From Ensifer sp. BR816 (GTDB lineage Bacteria > Pseudomonadota > Alphaproteobacteria > Rhizobiales > Rhizobiaceae): 64,000 bases of DNA. A model generated the notes under the pieces. The model was not told the DNA's origin, did no database searches, and saw only the letters and a list, made by a program, of their open reading frames with translations. Position numbers and translations under genes: made by a program. Shown piece after piece: positions 8,807-17,951 of this stretch; within the stretch, counting starts at the first letter, position 1; every line of letters begins with the position of its first letter. The stretch covers positions 4,149,610 through 4,213,609 of the forward strand of contig NZ_KB905370.1 of NCBI RefSeq assembly GCF_000378985.1, written 5' to 3'.

Positions 8807-9796
8807 ATGGCCCGGGCGACAGGACTCCCAGACCGCGCGCTCGACCTTGTCATGGCGCTCTTCGAGGCGCCGATCAACGCCGTCGAGCGGCTGATCGGCA
8901 AGCGGCGGATGCCCTATCTATTCCTCGCACCGAACCTGGTGCTCTTCGGCATCTTCACCTTCCTGCCGATCGCGATCGCCATCGGCTACGCCTTCACCGG
9001 CGGTGCCGATCTGCTGATCTCCGACCGCCCCTTCGTCGGCCTCGACAATTTCCGCAAGCTGCTCACCTGCGACAGCTACCTCGTACCGGGAAGCTGCGAG
9101 GAATCGCTGTTCTGGACGGCGATCTGGAACACGCTCTGGTTCGTCGGCTTCAATGTCGCCGCCACGCTCCTGGTCGCCCTCGTCACGGCATTGATCCTCA
9201 ACCGTGCGATTGCGGCGCGGGGCTTCTTCCGGGCGATGTTCTTCTATCCGGTCCTCTTGTCGCCCGTGGTCATCGGATTGATCTGGAAATGGTTCCTCGA
9301 CCGCAACGGGCTGCTCAACGCCTTCCTGCAGATGCTCGGCGTGCCGCCGGAGATCTTCCTTCTTGACGTCGGCTGGTCGCGCTTCTTCGTGGTCGTCGTC
9401 TCGGTCTGGTTCCACATGGGCTTCTATACGCTGATCCTGCTCGCCGGCCTCCAGGCGATCCCCAAGGATCTCTACGAGGCAGCGGCAATCGACGCCGCCA
9501 CGCCGTCGCGCACCCTGTTCCGCATCACCCTGCCGCTGCTCGGCCCGAACCTGCTCGTCGTGCTGATCCTCCTGATGATCCGCTCGGTGCAGATCTTCGA
9601 CGAAGCCTGGGTGCTGACCAATGGCGGCGGTCCGGGCACGGCGAACACGTTCATCGTCCAATATATCTACCAGATGGCCTTTGCCGGCGACCTGAGGCTC
9701 TACGGCCTCGCCTCGGCTGCCTCGGTCCTCATGGGGCTGGTGCTTCTGGTGCTCACCCTGGTGCAGTTGCGCCTCGGCAAGAAGGTGGAGTCCTGA
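8807..9796 (+). CDS. ABC sugar transporter permease, MalF/UgpA type
   Basis: This 329-residue inner-membrane protein has about six transmembrane segments. The cytoplasmic EAA loop (YEAAAIDAATPSRTLFRITLP) contacts the ATPase. The family is binding-protein-dependent transport inner-membrane component, carbohydrate type 1. It lies between the ATPase and the second permease with 2-base gaps, and should form the heterodimeric channel with the product of 9799-10857. Confidence 0.93.
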   Translation: MARATGLPDRALDLVMALFEAPINAVERLIGKRRMPYLFLAPNLVLFGIFTFLPIAIAIGYAFTGGADLLISDRPFVGLDNFRKLLTCDSYLVPGSCEESLFWTAIWNTLWFVGFNVAATLLVALVTALILNRAIAARGFFRAMFFYPVLLSPVVIGLIWKWFLDRNGLLNAFLQMLGVPPEIFLLDVGWSRFFVVVVSVWFHMGFYTLILLAGLQAIPKDLYEAAAIDAATPSRTLFRITLPLLGPNLLVVLILLMIRSVQIFDEAWVLTNGGGPGTANTFIVQYIYQMAFAGDLRLYGLASAASVLMGLVLLVLTLVQLRLGKKVES

Positions 9797-9798
9797 TC

Positions 9799-10857
9799 AT
9801 GTCCGCCAATGTCAGTGCCATCGGCTTTTTCACCCGCACCCGGCGCGCCGGCCGGATCGACATCACCGACATTCTCTCCTGGCTGTGGCTGATCGGCGGC
9901 ACGCTCGCCGTGCTCGTGCCGGTGCTCTGGGCGGGCATGTCGTCGCTCAAGCCCGAGGCGGAGATCACCCGCTTCCCGCCGACGCTGCTGCCGCGCACGG
10001 CGGTGCAGGTTGAGGTAAGCGGCTTCGACAAGCCGCTCAGCCTCTGGACCGTCACGGTCGACGGCGAGACCCGGGAAGTGGCGATGGTGCGCCGCATCGG
10101 GCTCAAGGCGCAGATGGTCGATCCTGCAAATCCCGGCAAGCCCGTCAGCGTCGACACCAGGAGCATTTCACCGGTGCAGCGGCTGACGGTCGCGACCGAG
10201 AACTATACGGATCCGCTGACCCGCTTCAGCTTCCTGACCTTCCTCAAGAATTCGGTCTTCGTCACCTTCGTCGCCACGCTCCTGACGCTGATCGTCAACG
10301 CGCTCGCGGCCTTCGCGCTGTCGAAATACCGCTTCCGCGGCGACAAGGCGATCTTCGTGCTGATCATCTCGACGCTGATGATCCCGCTCACCGTCGTGAT
10401 GGTGCCGGCCTATCTCGTCATCGTCGGCGTCGGCCTCGTCGACAATCTCTGGGGTGTCATCATCCCGACGGTCGCGTCACCGACCGGCGTCTTCCTGCTC
10501 AGGCAGTACATGCTGACCATTCCGGACGAGCTGATCGAAGCGGCCCGCGTCGACGCGGCCAGCGAGTTCCGCATCTTCTGGCGCATCGTCCTGCCGCTGA
10601 CCGCCCCGGCGCTCGCCGTTCTGGCGATCTTCTCGGTGCTGTGGCGCTGGAACGACTTCCTCTGGCCGTTGATCGTGCTCAGCAGCCGCGAGAACTTCAC
10701 CCTGCAGATCGGGCTCAATGCCTTCCAGGGCGAGTTCTCGGTGCAGTGGCACTATATCCTGGCCATGACCTTCCTGAGCCTCATCCCGGTGACGCTGGTG
10801 TTCCTCTTCCTGCAACGCTACATCACCACCGGCATTGCCGGCACGGGGATGAAGTAG
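9799..10857 (+). CDS. ABC sugar transporter permease, MalG/UgpE type, with enlarged first periplasmic loop
   Basis: This 352-residue partner permease has the EAA loop LIEAARVDAASEFRIFWRI. It is about 70 residues longer than the usual 275-285 because of an insert at residues ~55-135, between transmembrane segments 1 and 2. The insert is hydrophilic with a beta-like pattern and should face the periplasm. Its function is unknown; contact with the binding protein or a long oligosaccharide is possible. The gene ends the operon and is followed by a strong hairpin. Confidence 0.93.
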   Translation: MSANVSAIGFFTRTRRAGRIDITDILSWLWLIGGTLAVLVPVLWAGMSSLKPEAEITRFPPTLLPRTAVQVEVSGFDKPLSLWTVTVDGETREVAMVRRIGLKAQMVDPANPGKPVSVDTRSISPVQRLTVATENYTDPLTRFSFLTFLKNSVFVTFVATLLTLIVNALAAFALSKYRFRGDKAIFVLIISTLMIPLTVVMVPAYLVIVGVGLVDNLWGVIIPTVASPTGVFLLRQYMLTIPDELIEAARVDAASEFRIFWRIVLPLTAPALAVLAIFSVLWRWNDFLWPLIVLSSRENFTLQIGLNAFQGEFSVQWHYILAMTFLSLIPVTLVFLFLQRYITTGIAGTGMK

Positions 10858-10884
10858 GGCTTCTTAGGTCAGGCTCCAGAAGTA

Positions 10885-10916
10885 CCCCCCTCTGCCCGGC
10901 AGGGCAGAGGGGGGGG
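10885..10916 (+). terminator. GC-rich terminator hairpin after the pectin operon
   Basis: CCCCCCTCTGCCC (10885-10897) pairs over 13 bases with GGGCAGAGGGGGG (10902-10914) around a GGCA loop. Only a short T run follows. The position 28 bases after the last permease stop, ahead of the minus-strand regulator, fits a terminator, possibly for both strands. Confidence 0.75.
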
Positions 10917-11000
10917 TTCAACCTTTGCAGCACGGGATGCTGTTTCGCTCGATTGGCGGATCGTACAACGGGCGTCACCACAGACACGGAGGCTGTTTCC

Positions 11001-12041
11001 CTATCTCCGGGGCGCTGCGATGCTGCCCCTTGAAATCAGCCGGCAACCAAGTTCGAGCCGATGCGCCGGGCGCAGCGGATCGTTGGCGATCAGCCTTTGC
11101 TCAAGCAGGGAAAGCGCGGCGGCGCCCAGCCGGTCGGCCGGCATCTGGATGGTGCTGAGCGGCGGCGCGCTGAACTCGCCCGGCACGATGTCGTCGAAGC
11201 CGAGCACCGAGATATCCTGCGGCACGCGGATACCGGCCGCGGCGAGCGCTTCCAGGCAGCCGAGCGCCAGGTTGTCGGCAGCGCAGAAGATCGCCGTGGC
11301 GCCCCTGAGTTTGCGGTCCGCTTGCAGGAGGGCGCGGATCACCTGCTCGCCATGGCGCGGCTCGTAGCTTTCCGCGACCACCACCATGTTTTCCGGCGCC
11401 GGCAGGCCGGCAACCAGATGCGCATCGACGTACCCATCATAGCGCCGGCGGATTGTCGTGCGCCCCTGCCAGGTCAGATGCAGGATGCGGCGGTGCCCGA
11501 GCGAGAGCAGATGCTCGGTCCCGAGCCGCGCGCCGAAGCGGTTTTCCACCGTCACCGTATCGACCAGCATCGACGGATCCTCACCGTTGAGGATGACCAT
11601 CGGCTTGTCGAGCGAGGAAAGCGCCCGGATCAGTTCCGGCCTGTCGTCGTTCAGGATGAGGATGCCGTCGACATTCTCGTCCTCTGCCGCCGCGCGCACC
11701 TCGGCGGCATCGAGGCGGGTGCTGGCGCTGACGAAAGGGACAATGCGGATGCCGCGCCGCTCGCATTCGCGCCGCACGCCGTTGAGGATCGTCCAGCTCA
11801 CCATGTTGAGGTCGCTCTGCGGCGCCGCGTCGCTCGTAAGCGCCAGCAGGACGACGCGCACGGTGGCGATCGTCGCCTTTTTCCGCCGGCTTTCGAGATA
11901 GCCGAGCCGGCGGGCGGATTCCAGCACCCGCTCGCGCACCTCCACGGTCAGCGGCGCCGTGCCGTTCAGCGCGTGCGAGGCGGTGCTGAGCGAGACCCCC
12001 GCCTCGCGCGCCACGTCCTTGAGATTGGTTTTTCGCTCCAC
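11001..12041 (-). CDS. LacI-family transcriptional regulator
   Basis: The N-terminus TNLKDVAREAGVS with STASHALNG is a LacI helix-turn-helix plus hinge. The rest is a periplasmic-binding-protein-like sensor (CAADNLALGCLEAL, VLGFDDI). I chose the GTG at 12041, which puts the HTH at residue 4 and gives 346 residues as in the family. An upstream ATG at 12113 would add 24 unrelated residues. It probably represses the pectin genes through the two palindromes at 2544-2563 and 2687-2704 and is relieved by a uronate-derived inducer; this is inferred from position and operator symmetry. Confidence 0.9.
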   Translation of the reverse strand: MERKTNLKDVAREAGVSLSTASHALNGTAPLTVEVRERVLESARRLGYLESRRKKATIATVRVVLLALTSDAAPQSDLNMVSWTILNGVRRECERRGIRIVPFVSASTRLDAAEVRAAAEDENVDGILILNDDRPELIRALSSLDKPMVILNGEDPSMLVDTVTVENRFGARLGTEHLLSLGHRRILHLTWQGRTTIRRRYDGYVDAHLVAGLPAPENMVVVAESYEPRHGEQVIRALLQADRKLRGATAIFCAADNLALGCLEALAAAGIRVPQDISVLGFDDIVPGEFSAPPLSTIQMPADRLGAAALSLLEQRLIANDPLRPAHRLELGCRLISRGSIAAPRR

Positions 12042-12291
12042 GATCCGATCCGTTCCCTGCTGCAGCGTCGTGCCCGATCCAACGCAGGGCGCGCGGGCCG
12101 TCTGTGCTTCCACTCAAACCATACCAGCACGCCAATCCGCAAGCCTGGCGTTCAATGCGATGCGCGGCCCGATCCCACCGACGACGCCGATCTGGCGGCA
12201 CGCGGTGAGCGAGGACCTGCGCCAAATCTCCCGACGGCTTGACATGCCCACCCACAAATGAGAACATAACATGAACAAACCGGAGGCTTCC

Positions 12292-12495
12292 ATGACCCAT
12301 GCGGAAGAAGTCATCGAGCGCGCAATGGCGGCCGTAGCCGCGGTCCGCAGGCAGCGGGAGCGCGATCAGGAGCGGCGAAGACAGGCATTCGGACGTATCC
12401 AGCTGGGCCTTCCCCTGCCCACGCTGAAGCGCGGCCTGCAGCTTTCACTGGAGCTGGACGAATGCCTACAGCGCCGTGGCGCGGCGACGAGTTAG
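12292..12495 (+). CDS. Small hypothetical protein (67 residues)
   Basis: This is a short, mostly helical, Arg/Glu-rich reading frame. The ATG at 12292 has GGAGG 7 bases upstream, a better start than the in-frame ATG at 12271. I recognise no family. It stands alone between the LacI gene and the convergent bgsA. A small hairpin (TTAGG/CCTAA, 12492-12508) sits at the junction with bgsA. It may be a genuine small rhizobial protein; the evidence is the ribosome-binding site and gene-like spacing only. Confidence 0.45.
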   Translation: MTHAEEVIERAMAAVAAVRRQRERDQERRRQAFGRIQLGLPLPTLKRGLQLSLELDECLQRRGAATS

Positions 12496-12504
12496 GTGCT
12501 GTGC

Positions 12505-14499
12505 CTAAGCGGTGCGCGTCCGCCCGAAAGCGCGCAGCAGCAGGTTGACGGAGACCGCGGCCTTGTCGATATCCGGGACCTCCTGGGAATAGTTGCCGGT
12601 ATAGAGCTTGATGATCATCTTGTCGCGCTCGAACCCGCGCAGGTCGAAATGGAGATGCAGGTAGTAGCGCCGCTTGTCCCCGGAACGGCTGATGTCCCCA
12701 CGCCGCTGGGTTACCTGCTTGAGTTCCGTCTGAAGCGGCGCGAACCCTTCGAGATTCAAGGTGACGCGGGTCGATTGGAACCGTGTCTCGGTGGGAACGG
12801 CCACGACCGCCTTGTCGAGTGAAAGGCTCACCAGGCGTCCCGCGCTGCCGTCGACATCGGCGGCTTCGTCGAGCTTGAAGGCCTGGAGCAGGCGGCGCGG
12901 CTTCTCGAAGCAGATCAGCGAAGCGATCAGGAGCACGATGATGTTGATCCCCGACCAAAGCGCCGCGATCGTCGAGAACGATCCCTGAATATGGGCGGTC
13001 TCCGGGACGATGTTGATCAGCAGCCCCCCCGCAGTGACGACGATGAAGGCCGCGATCCAGGTAAAGGTATAGGCATCGAAGAGGTTTTCCTCGTTGCCGC
13101 TGCCCTTGGGGGTCACCTTGAACGGCTTGCCGAACGGCCGCACGAGGCTCGAAAGCACCGTCGGCAGCATACGAAAGGTCGCGAAGGTGCCAACGGCGGT
13201 GGAGACCAGGGGCAGGTAACGGGTCGGCGCCAACCAGAGCATCAGCAGGAAGTAAGCGGTCAGCAGCGGGACCTGGTGCGCAACGTAGTCGGCGACATCG
13301 GTGAAGTAGAGCGGCAGGGCGCCGAACCAGAGATAGACGATGGGTACAAGGAGAACGGCAAAGCGGACCAAATATTGCACCAGCCAGGACATCGGCAGGA
13401 ACATGATCCGCTGGAAGACGGAGAGACCCGGCCCGCGCAAGGGACCGTTATGCAGGTAGAGCGTCTGGATTCCGCCCTGGCACCAGCGTTCGCGCTGAAC
13501 GAAATATCCCGTCAGGTTCTCGGCCGCCAGGCCCATCGACAGCCGTTCGTTCAGATAGCGGGTCTTGTAGCCCTTGTTGAGCATCGACAGCGTCGTCAGC
13601 AGGTCTTCGGTGATCGACTCGGTCGGGAAGCCCCCGATCGTGTCGACCGCCGCACGGCGCGCGATCGAGCAGGAGCCGCAGCAGAAACTCACATCCCAGC
13701 CGTCGCGGCTCGGCGCGATCTCGTCGAAGAACAGGCGCTGTTCGTCCGGCCAGATATTCTCGAGACCGAGATTGGATTGCACCGGATCGACATTGAAGAA
13801 GTGCTGCGGCGTCTGCACGATGCCGATGGTCTCGTCCTGGAAGAACGGCAAGGTCCGCCTGAGGAAGCTGCGATAGGGCACGAAATCTGCGTCGAAGACG
13901 GCAACGAAGTCGCCGGAGCTCACCCGCAAGCCATTGTTCATGTTGCCGGCTTTGGCATGGGCGTTGTCGCTTCGCGTCACATGGATCGCGCCCCGCCCTT
14001 CGCAGAAGGTCTTGAGCCAGTCGCGCCGGCCGTCGTCGAGCACATAGACCGTGAGCTTGTCCTTCGGATAATCGAGCGCCAAGGCGCCGACGATCGTTCG
14101 TTCCAGCACGTCCAGGGGTTCGTTGTAGGTCGGGATGAAAACGTCGACGCTCGGCAGTTCGCTGTCCTGCCGCACGAAGAAGGCCCGTGCGAGCTGGTCC
14201 GCCTCGGCGCTCCGGTCGATGTAGCGGCTCATCAGGATGAGGAACAGCACGACCTCGGAAAAGGCGAGGAGCTCGACGATGAACACGAACCAGACCCAAT
14301 AGAAATTGGCGCCGTCATTCGGATAGGGAAGCACCGTCTCGCTCAGGCGCCACACCATGTAGCGTAGCGCCACGACCGCCACGAAGGCGCAGGTGATCGC
14401 CCGCGCCCAACTCGCGCGGCGCGACCAATTAGATGGCCCGAGCAGGAAGAAGGCGATGACCAAGAGGGTCGGCGCCAGGGCTAGAAGAGATTGAACCAC
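12505..14499 (-). CDS. bgsA: Mixed-linkage beta-glucan synthase BgsA, membrane GT2 glycosyltransferase
   Basis: This 664-residue processive GT2 has transmembrane segments at both ends and the cellulose-synthase catalytic set: DDG at 155-157, DAD at 203-205, TED at 297-299 and QRERW at 335-339. The C-terminal ~120 residues form a soluble tail without an obvious PilZ motif; in S. meliloti BgsA the C-terminal domain binds c-di-GMP and activates synthesis of a (1-3)(1-4)-beta-glucan. The gene overlaps bgsB by 19 bases, uses a GTG start, and is coupled to bgsB as in S. meliloti. The name rests on the GT2 plus HlyD-like pairing, C-terminal layout and nearby bgr operon. A cellulose or curdlan synthase is the alternative. 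Confidence 0.85.
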   Translation of the reverse strand: MVQSLLALAPTLLVIAFFLLGPSNWSRRASWARAITCAFVAVVALRYMVWRLSETVLPYPNDGANFYWVWFVFIVELLAFSEVVLFLILMSRYIDRSAEADQLARAFFVRQDSELPSVDVFIPTYNEPLDVLERTIVGALALDYPKDKLTVYVLDDGRRDWLKTFCEGRGAIHVTRSDNAHAKAGNMNNGLRVSSGDFVAVFDADFVPYRSFLRRTLPFFQDETIGIVQTPQHFFNVDPVQSNLGLENIWPDEQRLFFDEIAPSRDGWDVSFCCGSCSIARRAAVDTIGGFPTESITEDLLTTLSMLNKGYKTRYLNERLSMGLAAENLTGYFVQRERWCQGGIQTLYLHNGPLRGPGLSVFQRIMFLPMSWLVQYLVRFAVLLVPIVYLWFGALPLYFTDVADYVAHQVPLLTAYFLLMLWLAPTRYLPLVSTAVGTFATFRMLPTVLSSLVRPFGKPFKVTPKGSGNEENLFDAYTFTWIAAFIVVTAGGLLINIVPETAHIQGSFSTIAALWSGINIIVLLIASLICFEKPRRLLQAFKLDEAADVDGSAGRLVSLSLDKAVVAVPTETRFQSTRVTLNLEGFAPLQTELKQVTQRRGDISRSGDKRRYYLHLHFDLRGFERDKMIIKLYTGNYSQEVPDIDKAAVSVNLLLRAFGRTRTA

Positions 14500-15713
14500 A
14501 GGCTTTCAAACCACCGCGTCAGACGGATATTGCGTTGCGAGAATCGGACCTGCGCCGTTCGTCCCACCTGACAGAAATTGGCGAAGTCGGTGTTGAGCGC
14601 CGATGGCGTCAGCGCAACGCGGATTCGGGCATTGCGCTCCTCGGTCACCGGCTCGTTGGCGGCAAGCGAGTCCTTCTCGACGACCGCGGAACTGCCCTTG
14701 ACCGCCTGGACCTGGCCCTTGAAGACCTCGCCGCGACCGAAAAGCCGGACCTCCGCTTCGCGGCCCGGATAGATCTCGTCGTAGTCGACCTCGGGAACGA
14801 GAATATCGACGAACAGTTCGCGGCAATCGAGAATGCGCAACATCTCATTGTTCAGGATGACGTTTGAACCGCTGACAATATTCCTGCTCCAAACGACGCC
14901 GCTAAAGGGCGAAGGAAGCGTTGCCGATTCGAGGCTGCGGACGCGCCTCTCCTCCTCGATCATCTGCTGTTCGCTCTGGCTTGCTCGCGTCTTGTTCTCG
15001 ACAATGCGGGTGTTGAGATCGTTGATGCGGACGACCACATCGTCCTGGCGCTGGCGGGAATAGGGCACATCGTTCTGACCGTCGCCCATGACGAAAATGC
15101 CCTGACGCACGGCATCGAGCCGCTGCTGCAACAGGTCGACCGTCAGATTGCTGATTTCGACCTCGCCGCTTGTCGCCGCGCCGGCGGCCTCCGCGGCCTC
15201 CACCATCTTGCGCGTGAAAATCCCCTTCGACTCCAGTTCCTGCCGACGGTCGAATTCGACTTTCGCCACGACGTCCTGGGCGCGCGAGACCTCAACACGC
15301 TTCTGGAGGATCTGCAACTGCCGCTCGAGGCTGGCAATGGTCGCGCTCTGGAAGACGCCCAGCCGCTGGGCAAGCTGGTCACGCAGCAGCACGAGTTCGT
15401 CGCGCTCCCGTTGCAGCGCGGTAACGCGATCGACCGCAGTGCCGTGCTCAGCGCGAAGCGACGCAAGAGCGGCGCGGTTCACCCGCTCGTTCTGAATGAT
15501 CGCCAGCGTTTCGCCTTCCACGACAGGCGTGCCGATCCTCGGCGGCGGCTTCGAAATCTCGCCGTCGATCGGCGCGTTGATAATCGCAAAGCGCGCATTG
15601 ACGGTTCCATCCAGGCTGGTATAGCCGGTCAATCCGGGTAGCAGGACGGCAATTGCAAGGGCCAGGAGCAGAATGCCGACCGAGATTCGCGTGATACGAT
15701 GGTTCAGGATCAC
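14481..15713 (-). CDS. bgsB: HlyD-like membrane-fusion protein BgsB
   Basis: This 410-residue protein has one N-terminal transmembrane helix (residues ~8-28). A biotinyl-lipoyl-like hairpin (IDGEISKPPPRIGTPVVEG), a long coiled coil (~75-270) and a second beta-barrel half with LPSPFSGVVWSRN follow. It belongs to the HlyD/EmrA periplasmic adaptor family. In S. meliloti, BgsB is required with BgsA for mixed-linkage glucan production and probably helps export. The start is GTG. It is the first gene of the bgsBA unit and diverges from the bgr operon. Confidence 0.85.
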   Translation of the reverse strand: MILNHRITRISVGILLLALAIAVLLPGLTGYTSLDGTVNARFAIINAPIDGEISKPPPRIGTPVVEGETLAIIQNERVNRAALASLRAEHGTAVDRVTALQRERDELVLLRDQLAQRLGVFQSATIASLERQLQILQKRVEVSRAQDVVAKVEFDRRQELESKGIFTRKMVEAAEAAGAATSGEVEISNLTVDLLQQRLDAVRQGIFVMGDGQNDVPYSRQRQDDVVVRINDLNTRIVENKTRASQSEQQMIEEERRVRSLESATLPSPFSGVVWSRNIVSGSNVILNNEMLRILDCRELFVDILVPEVDYDEIYPGREAEVRLFGRGEVFKGQVQAVKGSSAVVEKDSLAANEPVTEERNARIRVALTPSALNTDFANFCQVGRTAQVRFSQRNIRLTRWFESLWFNLF

Positions 15714-16154
15714 TTGAGTCGTCCCTAATCACTTGCTTGGCAGTTCGGCGCAGATCCAGACGATGTTTCCCAATGCCGGCACCGACCAGTTTCCACCGAC
15801 CTCGGCGTAGACACACCGGCACGATTCAACCCCGTTGCCACCTCTCAGCATTTATCGGCATCTGGCGTTGAACAACCCCTAAAATTGCAGGTTTTGGTAG
15901 TGGCAACACAAAAAAAGCCGTTGTATGACCCGGCAAAACCGAGCGTTTTTTCGAGCTATGCCGCGGACGGCGGCGCCTTCAGAAAACGGTTGCTCATCGA
16001 TCGCACGGCATTGACCAGGAAAATGGCCGCGATAGTTTCTGGAGGCAGGGTTGAAAAGAGCGATAACATTGAGTTGGGTTGAAGCAATACCTTCGCCGGC
16101 TATCAGATCGGCGCCATTCTAGTGAGCGTAAATCGAAAGGCAACGGAGGCCAGC
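15714..16154. promoter_or_regulatory. Divergent promoter region between bgsBA and the bgr operon
   Basis: About 440 bases contain no convincing gene. A 65-codon frame at 15885-16082 has no good ribosome-binding site. The region must carry promoters for bgsB (minus) and bgrR (plus). I see an AT-richer stretch around 15880-15960 but no palindrome or direct repeat that I would name as an operator. Confidence 0.5.
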
Positions 16155-17849
16155 ATGCCTGATGCGGATGCGACGAAGTCTGCCTCATCTCCCGCCGAGA
16201 GCGACTTTCTCGCCCATACCGACGAGCTCGTCTCCTTTTACGACGAAAGCTTCCACCTCGTCGATTGCTCGCCGAAACTGAGGAAGGCCTATGCGGTCGA
16301 CTCCCTGGTCGAGGCCACCCTGTGGCACGTCTATCCCGAACTGCTGGCGCCACGGCCCAAGGCGGCGGTCGATTTCGTCGTGGCGAGCGGCATTCCGCGC
16401 AGCATCGAGATCACCGACGCTAGAGGGCGCGTCCAACGCACCCTGGTTGTCTTTCGCGTCGAGCGCGGCATCGGGGTCGCGGAGGCGGAAAGTGACTCCA
16501 CCTGTCGCGAGACTTCCACGCAGAGCGAGAGCGATCGTGCGCTGCTGCTTCACCAGGCGACCCATGACGTGTTGACCGGACTGCCGAACCGACGGCAGTT
16601 CAGCGATCAGTTGCGGGCAGCTTTGCCGGTGCCGAGCGGCGCCAAGCTTGCGCTCATGCAGATCGATCTCGACGACTTCAAGCCGATAAACGACACGCTC
16701 GGCCACGGCGCCGGCGACGTCGTGCTCAAGATGGCGGCGGAACGGATCAAGGGCGTCCTCGGAGAGCGCGAGCGCGCCTATCGGCTGGCCGGCGACGAGT
16801 TCGCCGTCATCCAGTGGAGGTTCGACCAGCCAAGGGAGGCGGAGCGCCTCGCCGAGGCGATCGTCAACGCTTTCAAGCAGCCGTTTACCGTCGACGGCAT
16901 CAGCCTGTTCGTCGGCGCGAGCGTCGGCATCGCCATCGCCCCGGCAGACGGGAACGAAATCGAGCAATTGATGAAAGCCGCCGACATCGCACTTTACGCG
17001 GCGAAGAAGGATGGCCGCGGCCGGGCGAGGATTTTCACCCGCTCGATGCTGATCGTGCTCGAGCAGCGCGAAATGCTGCGTCGCAGTCTGCGCACCGCGC
17101 TTCAGGAGGGGCAGTTCTTCATCGAATACCAACCCTTCGTCAAGCCGCGCGCCTCGGTCGTCGGCTTCGAAGCGCTGTTGCGGTGGCGCCATCCGCTGGT
17201 CGGCATCATTCCGCCGAGCGTATTCATCCCCATGGCCGAGGCGGACGGCCTGATGAGCGAGATCGGCCAGTGGATGCTGGAGCAGGCCTGCCGGGCCGCC
17301 ATGAGCTGGCCGTCCCATTTCACCGTGGCGGTCAATCTCTCGCCGGCGGAGTTCCTGCACGATGGCCTCACGGATCGCGTCGCGCAGATCCTCGATGTGA
17401 CTGGAATCCGCGCCGACCGGCTCGAACTGGAAATCACAGAGTCGGTGCTGCTGGAGCGCACCATCAACAATCTCGATACGCTCAACACCTTGAACCTGCT
17501 TGGTGTCCAGATTTCCCTCGATGATTTCGGCACCTACTATTCCTCACTGAGCTACCTCAAGAACTTCCCGTTCGATACGATCAAGATCGACCAGTACTTC
17601 ATCAAGGATCTTGAGCACGACGACAAAAGCCAGACGATCGTACGGTCGATAATCGCCCTCTCGCACGGTCTTGGAATGGACGTCACCGCCGAGGGCGTCG
17701 AGACGGAAGGACAGGCTGCCTGGCTGCAGAAGGAGGGCTGCGACAGGCTGCAGGGCTATTTCCTGGGTTTCCCGCTCCCCGCGACAGCGATCGGCGAGTT
17801 CCTGCGCAAGTCCGCGGCCGCGCCGCTGGCGGGGGCTCTGGGGGCCTGA
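16155..17849 (+). CDS. bgrR: BgrR-like GGDEF-EAL protein, predicted c-di-GMP source and target of the partner-switching system
   Basis: I chose the ATG at 16155 because GGAGG lies 8 bases upstream; it gives 564 residues. A PAS-like N-terminus (~10-115) is followed by a GGDEF domain (~131-294) with active site AGDEF at 212-216. The EAL domain (~304-549) keeps FEALLRW, VNLS, ITES, DDFG, KID, AEGVE and QGY. No RxxD inhibitory site is seen next to AGDEF. In S. meliloti, BgrR is a diguanylate cyclase that feeds BgsA and is held in check by unphosphorylated BgrV. Here both catalytic domains look intact, so net activity cannot be read from sequence. It is the first gene of the operon. Confidence 0.85.
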   Translation: MPDADATKSASSPAESDFLAHTDELVSFYDESFHLVDCSPKLRKAYAVDSLVEATLWHVYPELLAPRPKAAVDFVVASGIPRSIEITDARGRVQRTLVVFRVERGIGVAEAESDSTCRETSTQSESDRALLLHQATHDVLTGLPNRRQFSDQLRAALPVPSGAKLALMQIDLDDFKPINDTLGHGAGDVVLKMAAERIKGVLGERERAYRLAGDEFAVIQWRFDQPREAERLAEAIVNAFKQPFTVDGISLFVGASVGIAIAPADGNEIEQLMKAADIALYAAKKDGRGRARIFTRSMLIVLEQREMLRRSLRTALQEGQFFIEYQPFVKPRASVVGFEALLRWRHPLVGIIPPSVFIPMAEADGLMSEIGQWMLEQACRAAMSWPSHFTVAVNLSPAEFLHDGLTDRVAQILDVTGIRADRLELEITESVLLERTINNLDTLNTLNLLGVQISLDDFGTYYSSLSYLKNFPFDTIKIDQYFIKDLEHDDKSQTIVRSIIALSHGLGMDVTAEGVETEGQAAWLQKEGCDRLQGYFLGFPLPATAIGEFLRKSAAAPLAGALGA

Positions 17850-17951
17850 CGCGCTCATCGCAACCTGGAGTATTCTGGCGAACGGGGCCTGTCCGATATA
17901 GTCATGGAAGTGAGCGAATCAGGATTCGCTCATGCAGTCGGAGAAAGCAGC

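Noticed and set aside
12492..12508. Small TTAGG/CCTAA hairpin between convergent genes
   Set aside because: Only a 5-base stem; too weak to call a terminator.
12311..12958. Long minus-strand frame over the bgsA 3' end and the small plus-strand gene
   Set aside because: It overlaps the clear GT2 coding frame and is Arg/Pro/Ala-rich, as expected of a shadow frame in GC-rich DNA.
15885..16082. 65-codon frame between bgsB and bgrR
   Set aside because: No ribosome-binding site, no recognisable pattern, and it occupies the expected divergent promoter region.
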